From Siniperca chuatsi (taxonomy: Eukaryota > Chordata > Actinopteri > Centrarchiformes > Sinipercidae), in contig NC_058063.1 of assembly GCF_020085105.1 (NCBI RefSeq), positions 16,849,262 to 16,913,261 of the forward strand: a stretch of 64,000 nucleotides of DNA, written 5' to 3'. Below the pieces are notes generated by a model. It was not told the DNA's origin and ran no database searches. It was given only the letters and a program-made list of their open reading frames with translations. Below are positions 1 to 14,600 of this stretch, piece after piece. Each line of letters begins with the position of its first letter. Position 1 is the stretch's first letter. The position numbers and the translations under genes were made by a program.

Positions 1-2440
1 ACCTGTAACAACAATGCCTAGCTTTGCACAAGGACTAGTGGAATTTATCCAATTTGGTGCAGTTAAGATACCCTCAAATCACACAATTTCAATATAAATA
101 TTAATAGCAGATAGACACACAGACACATACTAAAAAAGAGATACATTTAATCAGCATGACCTTAAACTATTCAAAATTAAGTTTATTTCATTAAAACAAA
201 CTAGATGAAGATGACTAAAACGTATGTGTTTGTAGATACAGTGTTTTGCCTTTGTATCAGCTGAACATAGTACAAAGGCAGAGTGCAGTATCTGCCTTTA
301 AATGGGTATGTATGATATATGTTTATATGTTTTTGTGTTAAAATAATCAGCCAAAAAAGGCATAGAATCAAACATTTACAACCTATCTATCAGTAATAAC
401 TTTTTGTAGTTACTGTTACCCTCTACCTTTGTAGGGCATATATAGAAAATGCTGTTTGGCAAAGGCCACACCATGTCTTGGCTAACTTCTTTGTTGTCCA
501 CAGACAGAATTCCCCTACACCAGTGGTTCCAACATGGTTTTTCTTTCACTTTCTTGACAATCACATGACTTCTTGGTCGCATATCAAGATGTACTCAAGT
601 GATGGTGACCTGTGATGCCTAAACATCTGTATGACAACAAATGATCATACATTTGATATTTACATGTAAATGCTTTTAATTGAATTTTGAATAACCGTGT
701 TTTACACAGGCTAAAGCGTACCATAGTATATGACACAAATCATGGCAAAATTCCTCTGTATTATTTTAATTTAAGAGTCAAATGTCCCTGGTGTTATGTC
801 TTATTGAGTTTGAGCCTTGAATTACACTGTTGGTAACAGTTTTGCTGAAGATAATACATTTTAAAAGTAACTACCAAACCTGCTACTGATCCAGAAACAA
901 AACATTATTATCATATAGTTAAGATTTTCAGTCTTCTGCCCTCTGCTGGACAAATAATGTTACAACATTGTCTATATAATAAAATTAGCAGCTGTTAAAA
1001 ACATTTAAAGACACTTTGCATTTTACTATGCTATGCATGATGCATAAGAACTTAATATATACTCACAGTTAGAACTAACTATAAACCCAGGTGTCTCTGC
1101 ACTCACCAGTTCAAGGACAATCATCACAGTGCCTCTCACTGAGCTGCTGTCCATCTACAGTTGACACGAGAGTATGTTTTATGCTAACAATGTGATTTAT
1201 TATTCAGGACTCAAGATTTGCCTACATCCCTACCAGTTACATCACAGCTTGGTTTTAAAATACATCAGATGCTCTTAATCCGCCCTAAGGCCACACTTCT
1301 GGTATGCCAATGATATTGATCCCCTGATTTTGGGATGAAAACTTTTGTTGTTCCAGCAATATTTACTCTTTTGTGTGCATTGCCTGATTAAAATCCCCAT
1401 TTGAACAATCATCATTTTTTTTAAACTAAAGTTTAAGATGCAGAAAACCTTGAAAAACTAGGCCCAGTTGATGAAATAATTGTTTGTTTGTTTTTTATTC
1501 CTGCAGGTTTTACTCAAAGAAAGACTAGGATGATAATATATCAGTGTAAGTTTATTTAAATTTTAAGTTTACATTTTGAGGAGTCACACTAATAAAATTA
1601 CTATTTAGATTTCCAGTAATGGCCTATTAGAAAAACATCATTCTAGAGACAAAGTGGAAATGGTTGCTGCAGTGAGGTTGCAGTCTGTTAAATGGAGGCT
1701 TGATTCCTTAAGCATGTAGAAAAAACTGCACTGCTGGAATTGATCCTGTCTGTGTTTGCTTTCATGTTACTTGTTACACTTTTAGAGTTTCCTCATCTGT
1801 CAGCACAGAGCTTCAGCACGTCGACACACCTGGACAGGTTGCTGGACAACACCACCCAGCTGAGCTGCGAAGGACAACCGGTTGGTTTGCATTGAGAGGA
1901 AGACTGTCAGTGTAAAGGTTACAACTTTTCACAAGCCAAGGCAGTCAGAAAGAGGTAAATGTAAAATAACCTCCAGTTTCCAAATTTGGGGTCATGGTCA
2001 ATGGCTGAAAATCTTCTTTGTCATTTAGTAACCAAATAACCTTCTTAGATACAGTAATGATTGCAGATTGTTCACTGGTTTCACAATACATAGATTCTGG
2101 GAAATTACCCCTTTAAAGTTTCCAGATCTATAATTTATGTTCTACTGCTGGTTTGACAAGTGGTGCAGTTTTCAGAGAGTATACGAGAGTGACCTCTACA
2201 TCCTGGTTTTGGGAATATTGTTTGTTCTTTAGTTCCTTTGTAAATCACTGCTCTCTGTAGATCACTTTGGTATCAAATCAATTTGATAAAAAAATGCAAA
2301 TAAGTGCTGACCGTTTGCAGTGATTCCTTTATGGATAAGTAAATGTTCTGGTTAAGAAAATTACTTAAATATATAAAGCTCCACTGGCTGACTCTAAATA
2401 GGCCAAGTTTAATCACAGCAATGTCTCAAGCCAGAAACAA
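1..2440. other. 5' flank, no supported gene
   Basis: AT-rich DNA upstream of gene A. I see no exon chain that holds a frame. Two short stretches look exon-like (1107-1154 on the minus strand, and around 1786-1920 on the plus strand) but neither can be joined to a neighbour with confidence. They are discussed under rejected items. The rest resembles non-coding intergenic sequence. Confidence 0.5.
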
Positions 2441-2698
2441 ATTATCAGGAGACTGAGCATGCGCAAGTATAGCCTTTTATTTTGAAAATTGAAATTCCGG
2501 ATGCTTACGTATTCCTCGCTGCTGACTTGTCACAGGTGTATCAAGCTGCGAGATAATTGCCAACGTGAGTCCTGTTAATTCCGGGGACGCACTGACGGGT
2601 TTTAATGCAAAAGAAACGTTATCGTCCATAAATCTCACCGGTGGGAAAAATAATCTGGTTTTACTTCATAATCAAATATTAAACCAGCTTCACTGATC
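2441..2698 (+). promoter_or_regulatory. Probable promoter and 5' UTR of gene A
   Basis: This segment immediately precedes the first ATG of gene A and is richer in GC and CpG than its surroundings (for example gcatgcgcaa near 2459 and ccggggacgc near 2581). There is no clear TATA box. A possible 5' splice donor lies near 2564 (caac|gtgagt), so an alternative non-coding first exon may exist. Assignment as promoter/5' UTR rests on position and composition only. Confidence 0.4.
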
Positions 2699-5600
2699 AT
2701 GACTGGAGATGCCACGACGGTAAGTCTTGAGTTGTTCAAGTTATCCTCGATTGAACTGATGCAAACTAATTTTAGTGTTAGAGTAGAAGAAGGTTTAAAA
2801 TAGTTTGAAAAAGTGTTGGAAACATGTCTGCTCGGTTATTATTATTTTTTTACTCTATTTCTAATATTAATGTTTATTAGCAGAATGAGGTGGAGGCGGG
2901 CGATCACGGAGAGGGTGCAGCAGCAACAGAGACTGCATCTGGGGAAAGACGACCTGTGAGTACATGTTATAGTAGTAATGGTGGTTCTATTTGTGTTGTG
3001 ATGTAGTAAATTGCATTGCATTGGAGAGTGTTTTATTCTCACATATGCCAGAAATCACTGCAGTGCCTAATCCATCCTCTTCCTCCATGTGTTCCATATT
3101 TAACATGTTATCCTCAAACAGTTAAACAACCAGTTCAATCAGTACAGGACATGAGCGTGGTGTGTTTCCCTGTACTGCTGGGACACTGTTTGCTGGCATG
3201 CAAAGCAAACAAACTGCCAAACACCTAGTATCATGATGTCAGCTGTTCTAAATGTCATCTCTGTGACTGAGTACACGACAGAAAGAATATGCTGTTGTCA
3301 CACTGCGGTTTGAATTCATCATGTGGCTTTTCTGTGCTTTCTTACTAAACTACAGACAAACTTTACATGTATAGTCTGTAACAAATTCAATAATTTAACA
3401 GTTTATTTAAGAGGAAAGCATCAAAAGTAGTCCTACTCATTCTGAAGAACTGTGTTTTCAGTGTTGCTATATCTAACTACTTTGTGTAATGTTGAGTAGT
3501 TTAAACATTTGTTTTGAATATGAACCTTAACCTGCTTTTTTTTAACTATTAACCACCGCCTTCAGATAAATACAGTGGAGTAAACAATATAAATATCTCA
3601 AAATAATGTACTTTATGTACAGGAAAAGTTATGTTCCACCCCTGGAGATGGGAACAATCAAAGAAACAATAGTTTAATGGTGATTTAGTGCAGGATTAGG
3701 CAATAAGTATGATAGTTATTTAAACTTGTCTGTCTAATTTAACTTATTATAATACAATAGAAAAGTACCTGCACAATAGAATTAGAGCTCCGTTTATCCT
3801 TTTTAGTGTTGTTTCGACCCAACACAGGTCTTATCCGGGCAGGCATAGTCTCGTTGATATTTCTGGTATCCAGCACATATCTCAATAAGTTTTTGTGGAT
3901 GTGCAGAAAACTGTTAGCTATATTTACCATATGAGTCGAGCACAATGTGTCATCAGAATTAAAAGCAGCCTCAATTTGTAGTTTTATTCGGGTTTGACAT
4001 ATTTTTGAGTGACTGAATTTTAACCAGCAAAGACATAGTCAACATAATTTTACAGCAATCCAAAAAATATTCCTTTCATTAAGATACAAATTGAGCAATA
4101 TGTTTTTTAAAGAAAAGTTGCTGATTTTCTGTATCTTTTCTTCAGAGTATTGTGAAGCTACAAAATATGCTAAAGAAAGTTTCCCAAAACCCTTTCCATA
4201 ACCAATACAAGGTTAGTGGGCACACACACACAAACACACTTGCAATACAAAATTACAAACTGTCACATACATGCACACTTTCTACATCTCAAAGACACAA
4301 GCTAACACCCACTCAGTCTAAGTACAGTAAGGGAGTTACATTTGACTTCTTCCCTTTCTACAATTCCTGACCCTTATTTATTTTTATTTTTTTGCAGTTT
4401 GTGGATGAATAAAAAAATTAACTGGCTAAATAAATTAGACTCCTGATGATGATGATGATGATGATGTTTATTTTTTCTTCATCTCCCTTCTCTCAGACTC
4501 TTGTTTCATCAACCTCTGACTCCAGTGGCTCATCAGCAAACGAGTCTCGAAACGAACAGGTTAGAGACCAGCTTTCAGCTCTGCATATACACAGAGGTAT
4601 ATGCAGGTTGGGGGTCCTTGTTGAAAAGCAGTATCGTTTCATCAGCTGCAAGTGTTGTCAAATTTGTGTTTACATTTCTGACAAGTGATGCGTGACTTTC
4701 ATATCACAGCAATTCGCAATGCGTGGAAAGCACGATGCGTGTCTTCTCACGCTTCATTCCATAAATATGTTTTGTTCATTTAGCATCATTAATTGATTGT
4801 TTGGTCCACAGGATGGTGAGTTCTTTGGTGATCTCTCAGCTGCTGCTACAGATGTGACAGACAGCCACCAGCTACACCAGGTAAGATTCAACATCTGCAG
4901 AGCATACACGAATGACAATGACGTATGGTACAACTCAGAGACATTATAACCAAGATTTGGCTGAAATGCCTCAAATTTGCCAAATGAAATGCATTATTTT
5001 TAAGCGGTATTTTGCGAAAGTGTGTTAGTTCAGCATCCATAAAGCCATGGTTGAAACTGCTGTTCATATTTTCATAAACGCAGAACGGTTTGAAGACGGA
5101 GGATCATCATCTTCTCTCTGCTGTAGCACAGGTTAAATCCACACCCTTTCTCTTGTTCTTTGAAGTACAATCTGACTTGTGAGATCTTCGCAATGTGTAG
5201 GCGTGTTTGTGTATAAGCTGTCTGACTAGACCTTTCTATAAATAAGTCAGTTAAATGTCGGTCAAAAAAATCAAAATACAAAGTAATAATAAGCATTCAA
5301 ACCTCTCCAAATGTTACCATATTGTTATGAAAAATCATTACATTAATTATTTTGGAAGATGCAACATTTTGTCTTGAGCAGTCTTTGAGACCAAAAGTTA
5401 ATTTCCTGTTTTGCTCATGTGGTATTTGCACTGCCTCCTCCCAACAATGATTCAACATGTAACATTTCTGCTGTGTCACTGTCTAATCCTTTCAGAATGG
5501 AGAGCACGAACAGCTCCATGTAGGTCCTCAGGTATGTTTTTAGATGTTAGCAGTTTTAGCACTCCATCAACAGTCCAAGTGAAATCTAACACCTCATCTC

Positions 5601-8600
5601 ATTTCCCTTTCGTTGTTTATCAGAATGGAATCAATGGGGGTTTGGCCAGAATGAAACCTTTTTATGCATATTCTTTGGTAAGTACACAGATTTCTGTTTT
5701 TAAGACCAGCTCACGACGTTACCTTAACTACCATCATTTTCATTGAACACGTCGCTAATGACTTTGTGTTCTGTCATCAGGAATCGAGCAGCAAAGGTCA
5801 TGTAATGGAGGATGTAGGGAGGAAAACCTCAGAGGTAAACCTCGATACCATCTTTGTCCCGCCACCTGAATTTCAGAGTTCACCTCTGGATCTTCAAACT
5901 GAAATTAAGACTGTGGAAAATGGAGCCCAATTTTCTGAACATCAAAAGGACCTGTTCCAGGCCCTTACCCCCAACCATACACAAGGCCTCTTCCAGACAT
6001 CGACATTAGCCCAAAACGCATCTGCTAACGGCCATTTTCATGACGTAACCCTGAACTCACTAGACTTATTTAATCCAATTCCTGATCAAACACATAATCT
6101 CTCCAAAACCTTGCAGTTAAAAAGCTCTGACCTGTGTAAAAATGATGGGGTCAGTCTTTTCCAGGCTGCTAAAGGAGAGGATGCATTCCATGCTGAAAAC
6201 ACCAGGGAGGTGAATCTCTTTGATAAATCTCCCAGTATTTTTGAAGACCCATTCAAATCTCCTTCAAACAAGGAGGATGATCAGTTCCGGTCTCCACAGC
6301 CTATGATGGCAAACCCATTTCATACTGCCAAGACCAATGAAACTAAAAGTGGGGAACTCTTCCACATCAGGGAAAACAAACAAGATCCCTCTACGAAAGA
6401 GGACCTTTTTGGCATGTCTTTTAAGGAAAACCTGGATATATTTTCATCTTCATCCACAAATGCAGTCGACCCATTCCCAAGCCCGATTACAAGGACTTTA
6501 TTCCAAAGTGTTTCCAGTTTGGATGACCCGTTTGGTAATACGCCCTCAAAACAATACGACCCTTTCCAAGATGTTTCAAATGGGACTTTCAAATTTGATC
6601 TCTTCCAACCACTTCCCTCAAAGACTAATAGCAATATATTTGAGAGAAACCCCAGCAATACTGCCTATAAGGCCACATACTCTACACCTTCACTCAACAG
6701 TCCGTCAGAAATGAAGATGGACATGCTATCGTCACCAGATCTCTTCAAGGCAACGCCATCAGAATCTCATCCAGCCATCCAACCAACCTCTTCCGACAGG
6801 CCACATGCTGCTGTTTTGACGACTCCTCAGGGAACTAGACATGATAATCTTCAGCCAAGTCCCTTCAGTCGGGCCAGGAATCTGTCTGTGTCATCAAGGC
6901 AATCTCCAGCTGAAATGGCTCATGTATGTAACAAGTACCATTTGATATTTGAACCGCCATAAAATCAATATTCAATGCTAATAGATTGCACTTTGTAATT
7001 GTGCATTGTTGAGGGCCCCACTGTACTGTAGGAAACATCTAGTCAACCAATTGCTCAATTTATATGACATGCACTTTATACCTTCTTTTATAATCAAACT
7101 TGCAGGTGCAGACCTTCAAACGTCCGCCAAAGCCACTTCCTCGAATTAGATCACCAAGAACGGAAAAACCACCCACACCAGCAAACCCTGTATGCAAAGA
7201 ATTCAGTTTAGCATAATGCTGCTCACTCATTTCTCTGCTACTGTAACTGATGTGCTGTTAATTACCTTCTTTGTCTCTTTTGGACTGTTTAGATTGAACC
7301 TGAACCAACTGTACCAAAAACTTCTCCTAAGCCAGCCTTCAGACCACTCCCAAAACCAGTTATTCACCGCCAACCAAAAACTCCGGTATGCATGCTGTTG
7401 AAATTTGACCTAAATAGCTGTCCTAATTAGCTTGGGCAACAATATGTTTTAGGATATTGCTCTAAATATCTAATGAGGAGCAATGTAAAAGGTCATATGT
7501 GTGGGTAGTTAGTGTAGCTGTTAGACTGTGGATATAACATCATCTTTCTGTGGGCATGTTTCAAGTACTTCTTTTTTACAGGAAAGTAAAACGACGGACC
7601 CTGAGAACTATGTTGTCTTTGAGGACGTCCTGCTTATTGGTCAGGTGTGTTTTTAAGCAAAAGTGATTTTCAATATTAATTACAAAATGTATAAATTTAA
7701 ATATATTAACAAATTGATGGGGGGAAAAAAGTCACTTTGATAAAAGCAGAGAGAAACATCACTGAAAGTCTAAAGATATGATAGCGGCCCTGAAGCCTGC
7801 GATGTTCATTATACCCAATAATATGAACATGTTGGATGGTATAAATGTTAGTAGTTGTAGATTTACAAATTTTGGCTAATGGTGAGAGAAAGGCAATGGG
7901 GTCATTGAAACCAAATGGGTTTATCCCATTGGGTGTATGAATGTCCTCAGCAAATGTGACGGCAATCTGCCTCTTAGATAATGAGATATTGTGTATGCAG
8001 AATTGACATATTGGCCTGACAATGCCACAAGGCAAAGAGTTTCCAAAATGGAAATTAGTTATCCTCAGGGGAGCATTAATGTGCTTAGTTAAATTCAATG
8101 GCAATCTAATTTTGGCATGTGTGTTTTACAAGAGGGAATTTTGGTTTGATGGTGGCATTAGAGGAAAAATCTTGATGAAAAATGCCAATCGAGCAAACAG
8201 GAGTGAATATACAGATGGGTGACAAATTAAAGGAAAAACCGACATGAAGTGTCTTAGCATGGGCCTCCAGCCTCCAGAACAGCTTCAGTGCTCCTTTTCA
8301 AGATATGTTTCTCCACTCTTTTATTCAGGGTTTTCCTTTAATTTGTTCCCTGTCTGTATCTCCTCTCGAAAAGTTTTGGATGGATGGACATGGATGAAAC
8401 TGTCCATCATCACCCCTCTTAGACCCTGCTGCTATTGAAGGAAAAATATGCATATTGTATGTTGGATTATTTTGAAAACATTTTAGAAGCATAACTGTCT
8501 ATATAAAATGTTTGCTTTACTAAAATCCCAAAACAGGAAAGGTGTGTTGAAGACTGGCCTGAAGACAGCCCTGAGCTTAACCCCGACTTCAGACCAGTAA

Positions 8601-11600
8601 AAAAAACATTTTCAAAATTCAATTCTTTCATCACATTCTCTCTGAATATGTTGGCATACTACCTTGAGTTCTCAGCATTGTTCGCTATGCAAAATTAATG
8701 TTCTGTCAAAGACATTTCAGCTAATGAAACGTGTATTTGTTTTGGGGTTTTTTTTTTCTTCTTCTTTTGTTCTATAAGTCTGGAACATTGAGACTACGGC
8801 GAGAATCATTGAAAGTAAGAGACAAGTTATTTCTCTAGTTAGCATTGTTTGTTTGTAAGCAGAAAGAAGAAGCTAAAAAAAGCTAACCTTTCTCTTAGAT
8901 GAAGGCAGACTCTGATGGAGGAAGTGGGGAGGATCAGGATAGCCCTGGGAGTCACGGCAAGGTACTATCTGAGAGTCTCACTCATCAGTCACTATTAGAC
9001 TTTCTGTGGTTGTTATCAATATATTATCCAGTATATTGTTTAACATCCTTTTTTTCTTTTTACAGAAAAAGGACAAAAAATTCAGAATGTCCCTACTTTC
9101 CAGAAGAGGGTCAAAGGTAAATGAAGCAATGCAAAATAACAGTTTCACTGATTTGATTGTATTTGCATGTTCATCTTTATAAGGTGACGATTTCACTTTG
9201 TAGGAAAAGTTTGCTGATGACACAAAGGAGGGGAGGAGCGGGACACTACCCACCAATCGTAAATCATCAAAGGTAACAATCAGGGTGTCTGGAATCAAAT
9301 GTAAATCGTGTAAGCATGTGACAGTAAGCCTATTCTTAACATCATTATCTATTATTCGATATTAGTATTAAAACTGTAATGTGTTATTGCATCAAATGGG
9401 CTAGGGTGATCTCTTACAAGCTTTTAATGGTGAGTCCAGATACAGTGTGAAAGATTGAGGTAGTACAAATATATTCAAATAGAGGAAGCAGCATTATAGG
9501 AAGCACAAATAAAGGCAACTTAAACTTGTGTTAAAAATAATTCATCCTGAGTGAGAAACTCAGTGGTTTGAGCCTCATCCCCACCTATTTGGAATTTCTT
9601 TCAAACACGGAAGATAAACTCAATCATGTTTTTCTTGAATTGTTTTGAGTGATGCTAGAAGTCCAGTCAAAGAAGTGGACTGACGATAAGTTTAGCAATT
9701 AAAAGACAAATCACCGACTGCTTGCTATACTGTAAAGCCAATTAAACACTTGATCCAGAAGTGAAATCTGCTCAAATTAATCAAGACAAACATTATTGTG
9801 GCATTATATCTGAACACACCAGTGTGTTTTTATAATGGCACTTGCTCAGTTTTAAAAGTGAGCGCTTCTGTTTTTCAGGAGTATATTCCAGATATGCACA
9901 TGTTTGCAGGAGAGAATGAAGATGGGGAGCAGAATGGGATGGACTATAAAGTATGTTTTTGTTTTTTAAACAGTTTGTTGTTTCTGTATGAACACTATTA
10001 ATAAAGCAGTATTGGTTTAATAATGTGTTCTTTTGTCAACAGAAGAAACCTCTGAAGACCAAAGTCAATCGGCTGCTTAGAAGAGCATCCACCACTTCCG
10101 CCATGCCAGAGGGAAAGCACATGAACAGACATTTACCTCAAGAATCAAAGGTAAGTTATCTGAAGTGTGTGTGTGTGTGTGCGTGCGCGTGCGCGTGTGT
10201 TTTCCATGGAAGATTCATCCAAGCAAACTGACACATCCTAGCCATCCTATAGTGTGTCTGAAAAGCTTACACACACAGGACTTCTTACATCAATACTGCA
10301 GTTCTGATGCCTTTTTCTTTGTAATTCCACAACAGGATGATGACATCAATAAGAAAAGCGTTGGCAAGAAAAACTCCATCATACGCCGATGGTCAGAGGT
10401 AAAGTAGTCACAGACTGCAGTCTGCCAACTGTTTATCAAACTAGTTGGATCCTGAATTGTCTGCTGCAGACAAGGTGCAAGAGGGTGAGGGAAAATGAGC
10501 TATCAAATTCAAATGTGCTTTATTGGCACGCTATGCTTTGAACCTTCATTTCAAATTCCGAAGATTATCTCGAGCATTAGTGGCTCAAATTCTCCCCAAA
10601 TGCTTGTTTTTTGTGTGTTTTTTCCCCCCTTTTCTAAGTGCTGGAAAAAGTAATATATTGTTGTTGTTTTTTCTCAATATTGTACAGTCTTGGGAAGAAA
10701 TTGTGTACATGCTTTAACTCCTTAAAGGCAAATATTAGTCTTCCTAAAGAGTTTTTGATGCAGGTTTTCATTGTCAACAGGGGACCGTTTTGGATGGCAG
10801 CACTGGTGAGGAGGAGGAGGAGGGATGGGAAGCCCAGCATGAAGAGGTTGTGAGCCATGGATTTGTATGCTTTTGTTATACGCACATGACCATTCAGCCT
10901 ATAGAAGTTGTAGTCTGTAGATGCTAATTTTGAATAAACTTTCTTAGAGAGAGACTTTAGATATTTTTGAGAAAGGGAGAACTGTGAATATTCTGTCATG
11001 CACTGATTTGGGTAATCTAATCTTTTCTCTCTTCAGAAGAAAAAAAAGAGTGTGAAAATCAGGTTTGTGCCACAAAGAGGATTTGCCATCAGTGTAGAAA
11101 AGGTATCCCACCCCTACTGTACTTTATATTTCGCTATTTCACAGCATATTTGTTTACACCTTAATGAATGTGTGTCATGTTACAACTTTTTCTCTCCAGA
11201 AGGATGATGAACCGAAGGGAGCACATGGATACACACCTCGCAAAGGCTCAAAGGTATGACTGTATTCACGTGAGAATATGTGTGTGCTTTGCTCGTGCAT
11301 TGTACTTCCGGTATGTGGATGGTCTAGGTGGTGTAACATGTTTGGAATTTTTTTTTTCTCTCAGGAGAAATCACAAGATGAAATTTTGGGTGCACATGGC
11401 TACACACCTCGTAAAAAGTCCCAGGTAACAGTCACCTTCACTTCCGTTGACTCAACATTTAAACAATAAGAAACGATATGTCATAGGACAATGACCAATG
11501 ACCATTCCCTCATTGTCTAATATGAGAGTGAATGGTCTGATTGTTTCCTGTGAATCATTTTTATGCCTCTGCGGCAGTGATAGCCGTGGCCGAAGGCATT

Positions 11601-14600
11601 ATGTTTTGGGGTTGTCCGTGTGTTCATCCCATTCTCATGAACACGATATCTCAGGAACGCCTTGAAGGAATTTCTTCAAATTTAGCACAAACGTCCACTT
11701 GGACTCAAGGATGAACTGATTAGAAGTTGGTGATCAAAGGTCAAGGTCACTGTGACCTCACAAAACACGTTTTTGGCCATAACTCAAGAATTGATGACCG
11801 TATTTTACAGTTGGTCGGACACTGAATAGGTGACACTTGACTCAAAGGTCATTATGACCTCAAAACAGATTTTTAGCCATAATTTAAGAACGAATTGGGC
11901 GATTCCAGATTAAACACACATGTTGATTGGGACGACACAATGAATAAACAATAACTAGCACAGTACGGGCTTTCCTCCATCTCGTCCATTCTGCCTTTCA
12001 CTTCCTGCCTCATTCTGAATGTCGAGCATCATCGGAATCGCGTGACTGCAAACCGTGAGCGAGTGAGTTTCACCTACAGCCCATAGAGCGGCTTTGCATC
12101 TAAAAATGCCAGGAGAAAACAAAAGCACCGCATTTTGTGTAGCTATACTCTATAAGAATCCATCTTTACATAGTAATCAAGTACATGTGTACCTATTTAG
12201 CCAATACATCTATGATAATCCTTCATTAATCAGTTTAACAACGTATATTCACTGGAATCATACATATGTATCATCAATATAGTGATAACTTCCACTTAGC
12301 CAAAAAATACTTTTTTTTTTTTTTTTTTAATTCAACTCCTTCACTACATATTTTATGAGTCCTGACAGAAATGGATGTAAACTGTAACTTGACTGGTTGG
12401 CGGAGGCATACAACCTCGGGGCGGTAATTCTAGTTGGAGATGGCCTGGTTTATTTATGTTAAGTTTAGCTTTTTTTCAGTTAGCATAGCAAATCCACTTC
12501 CATAACATCAAATGACTTCATCACTTGTTTTGTTCTGAAGCAGCTTTGTTTTTCCACACTCTCACTCTTAGGATGATACTTTTGAGGATGTAGAGGAAAT
12601 GAAAGGCCACAGTCTTCAGTCAACTAGCAAGGTTCTATTTTCTTATTGTTACCATTATATGATATCATGTTGTTTAACAAAAATGTACATTTATTTATTT
12701 TATTGTGAATATACTGTAGTTATCTTCTGACTTGACTCGTGCTTGAAAATAACTAATATTCCATACTTTTTTTTTTTTTTTTTTTTTAACCAGAAAATGT
12801 GGTTAGATGTCTAGAAACAGGGCATATCATTTTGCAGTATCTCTTCTATGTTGCATGGTTTTCAGCGTACCTCTATAATTTCAACATTCCTGACTTGCCT
12901 ACCAAGACTAAAGGTTGTTTTGAATATGTTACTTAGGCTGCTTTCATGGATGATGAGCTCTTAGAGAAAACACTCCATATGTCTGCTGGATTGAATGGAG
13001 ATGAAGATCCATATGGAATGGAAGACTGGAAACCTGTAACTTTCTTCTCTTTTAATACTTTTTTTTTTTTTCCCTTGAACATTTTTGTTGTCTGTTTTCA
13101 CTTTATGGGCTTTTTTTCTTTTGTCAATAGAAGAAAACAACCAAGATGAAACTGCTGCACATGGATCGTCGAAGCTCTAAGGTAAATATTTTTCTGCGAA
13201 ATGTTTGGTTGCAAGGCAATGGGAGATTAAAGACATTGTTTTACTTAATTTGGGTTTTTCATAAATGTATGAATGTTATTGTTGTTTTGTTTTTTTTAAA
13301 TTAGGACGACATGCTGGACTACAACAGTCCTCAGAAAAAGAAGGGCAGTTTCTCGGCAGAGGAGTTAGACGATGAAGACCTAAACGGGGTGGAGGACTGC
13401 AAAGTGGTATTTTTATATCTGAAACCAATATTTTTGTTACAGTGGCACCAGTAACAGGCTGACAGCAGCAGTAGTAGAAGCACATTGTAACTGCTTTGTA
13501 GAAACACCATGTGATGCAATGAAAAGAGCAATGAGGGCACCAATCATTTTGACAGGATAGATAGGAAACAATAGAGAAAATAACTGCTTGTGCTGTCAAA
13601 TGCATCATTGTGCTAAATGTCAATTTCAGAGCAGATGTAAACCCTCCTCTAAACATCATATGCAGAAGAGAGGAAGATTCTTTTCCAACTAGATGCCGTT
13701 TGCTTTTGATTTTCTTCCTCCTGACAGCATTTCTTAAGCTTTACTTAACAATATTTTTTGTTTCTTGTGTCAGAAAAAATCCAAATATAAAGTCTCTATT
13801 CCCATCCCACGCAAATCTAAGACCACCAATGGAGAGAGGGAACCGATTGGATTCAGCCAGCACATACCTCAGCAAGCATCCAAAGTATGTTTAATGCACA
13901 ACATAAGCATGTGACATTATTCTAATATACTAATTCAGTTTAATTGTTTTCTGTGGTATTGACTTTATTTCTGACATATTTTAGCAGGATGCCTTTGCTG
14001 AGGATGACATCACTCAAACAGGAAAAGATTTCATGAGTCCTGGAGAGATGTATGACAGCGAACAAGATGAAGTGGAAACCTGCAAACAGGTATTTTTGTC
14101 CCTCTCATGTTCACTTTTACTGCTTTACTTTAAGGTTATTTAATATATGATCCTCAAACATTTTTTTTTTCTTTTCAACAGAAGAAGCCGTTTAAACTTA
14201 AAGGCCTCAAAAAACACAAGGCCAAGGTGAATCAGTGCAGTCTAACTTATTTCTAATCACATGAGGAAAGAGCGATTTTGCTCATATTGCTGTCAGATCT
14301 GTAAAAACAAGATAATGACATGCTCACTTTTCATTATCTCTTTGTCATGCCAGAGTAAAGCCATGCATCAAGAGTGTGAAGATCCACCAGGAGCTACGTC
14401 TAGTGACTACCTGTCAGAGGCCGCTAAGGTAAGATTGAAAATACTGCAAGATATTTAAATAATGAGTCAACGTGTGGCTTACTTAGCCAAAACGTGGTAT
14501 CTTGGATTCTTCTGACAGTTATTAGTAAATGGTCTGTCTTTAATTCTTAGATAAACTTCTCCTTCTTTGGCTCAAACCGGTTAGCATGAATGTCCTAATT

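Noticed and set aside
1107-1154. Minus-strand 48-nt exon-like segment with acceptor and gtgagt donor
   Set aside because: Only one isolated unit; no neighbouring exon in a compatible frame and no recognised product.
1786-1920. Plus-strand stretch reading S-T-H-L-D-R-L-L-D-N-T-T or, in another frame, V-D-T-P-G-Q-V-A-G
   Set aside because: It looks coding in composition but is open in more than one frame and on both strands, and cannot be linked to an upstream exon with certainty.
7706-8104. 132-codon minus-strand open frame
   Set aside because: Lies in a gene A intron, no recognised domain; possibly part of an old repeat.
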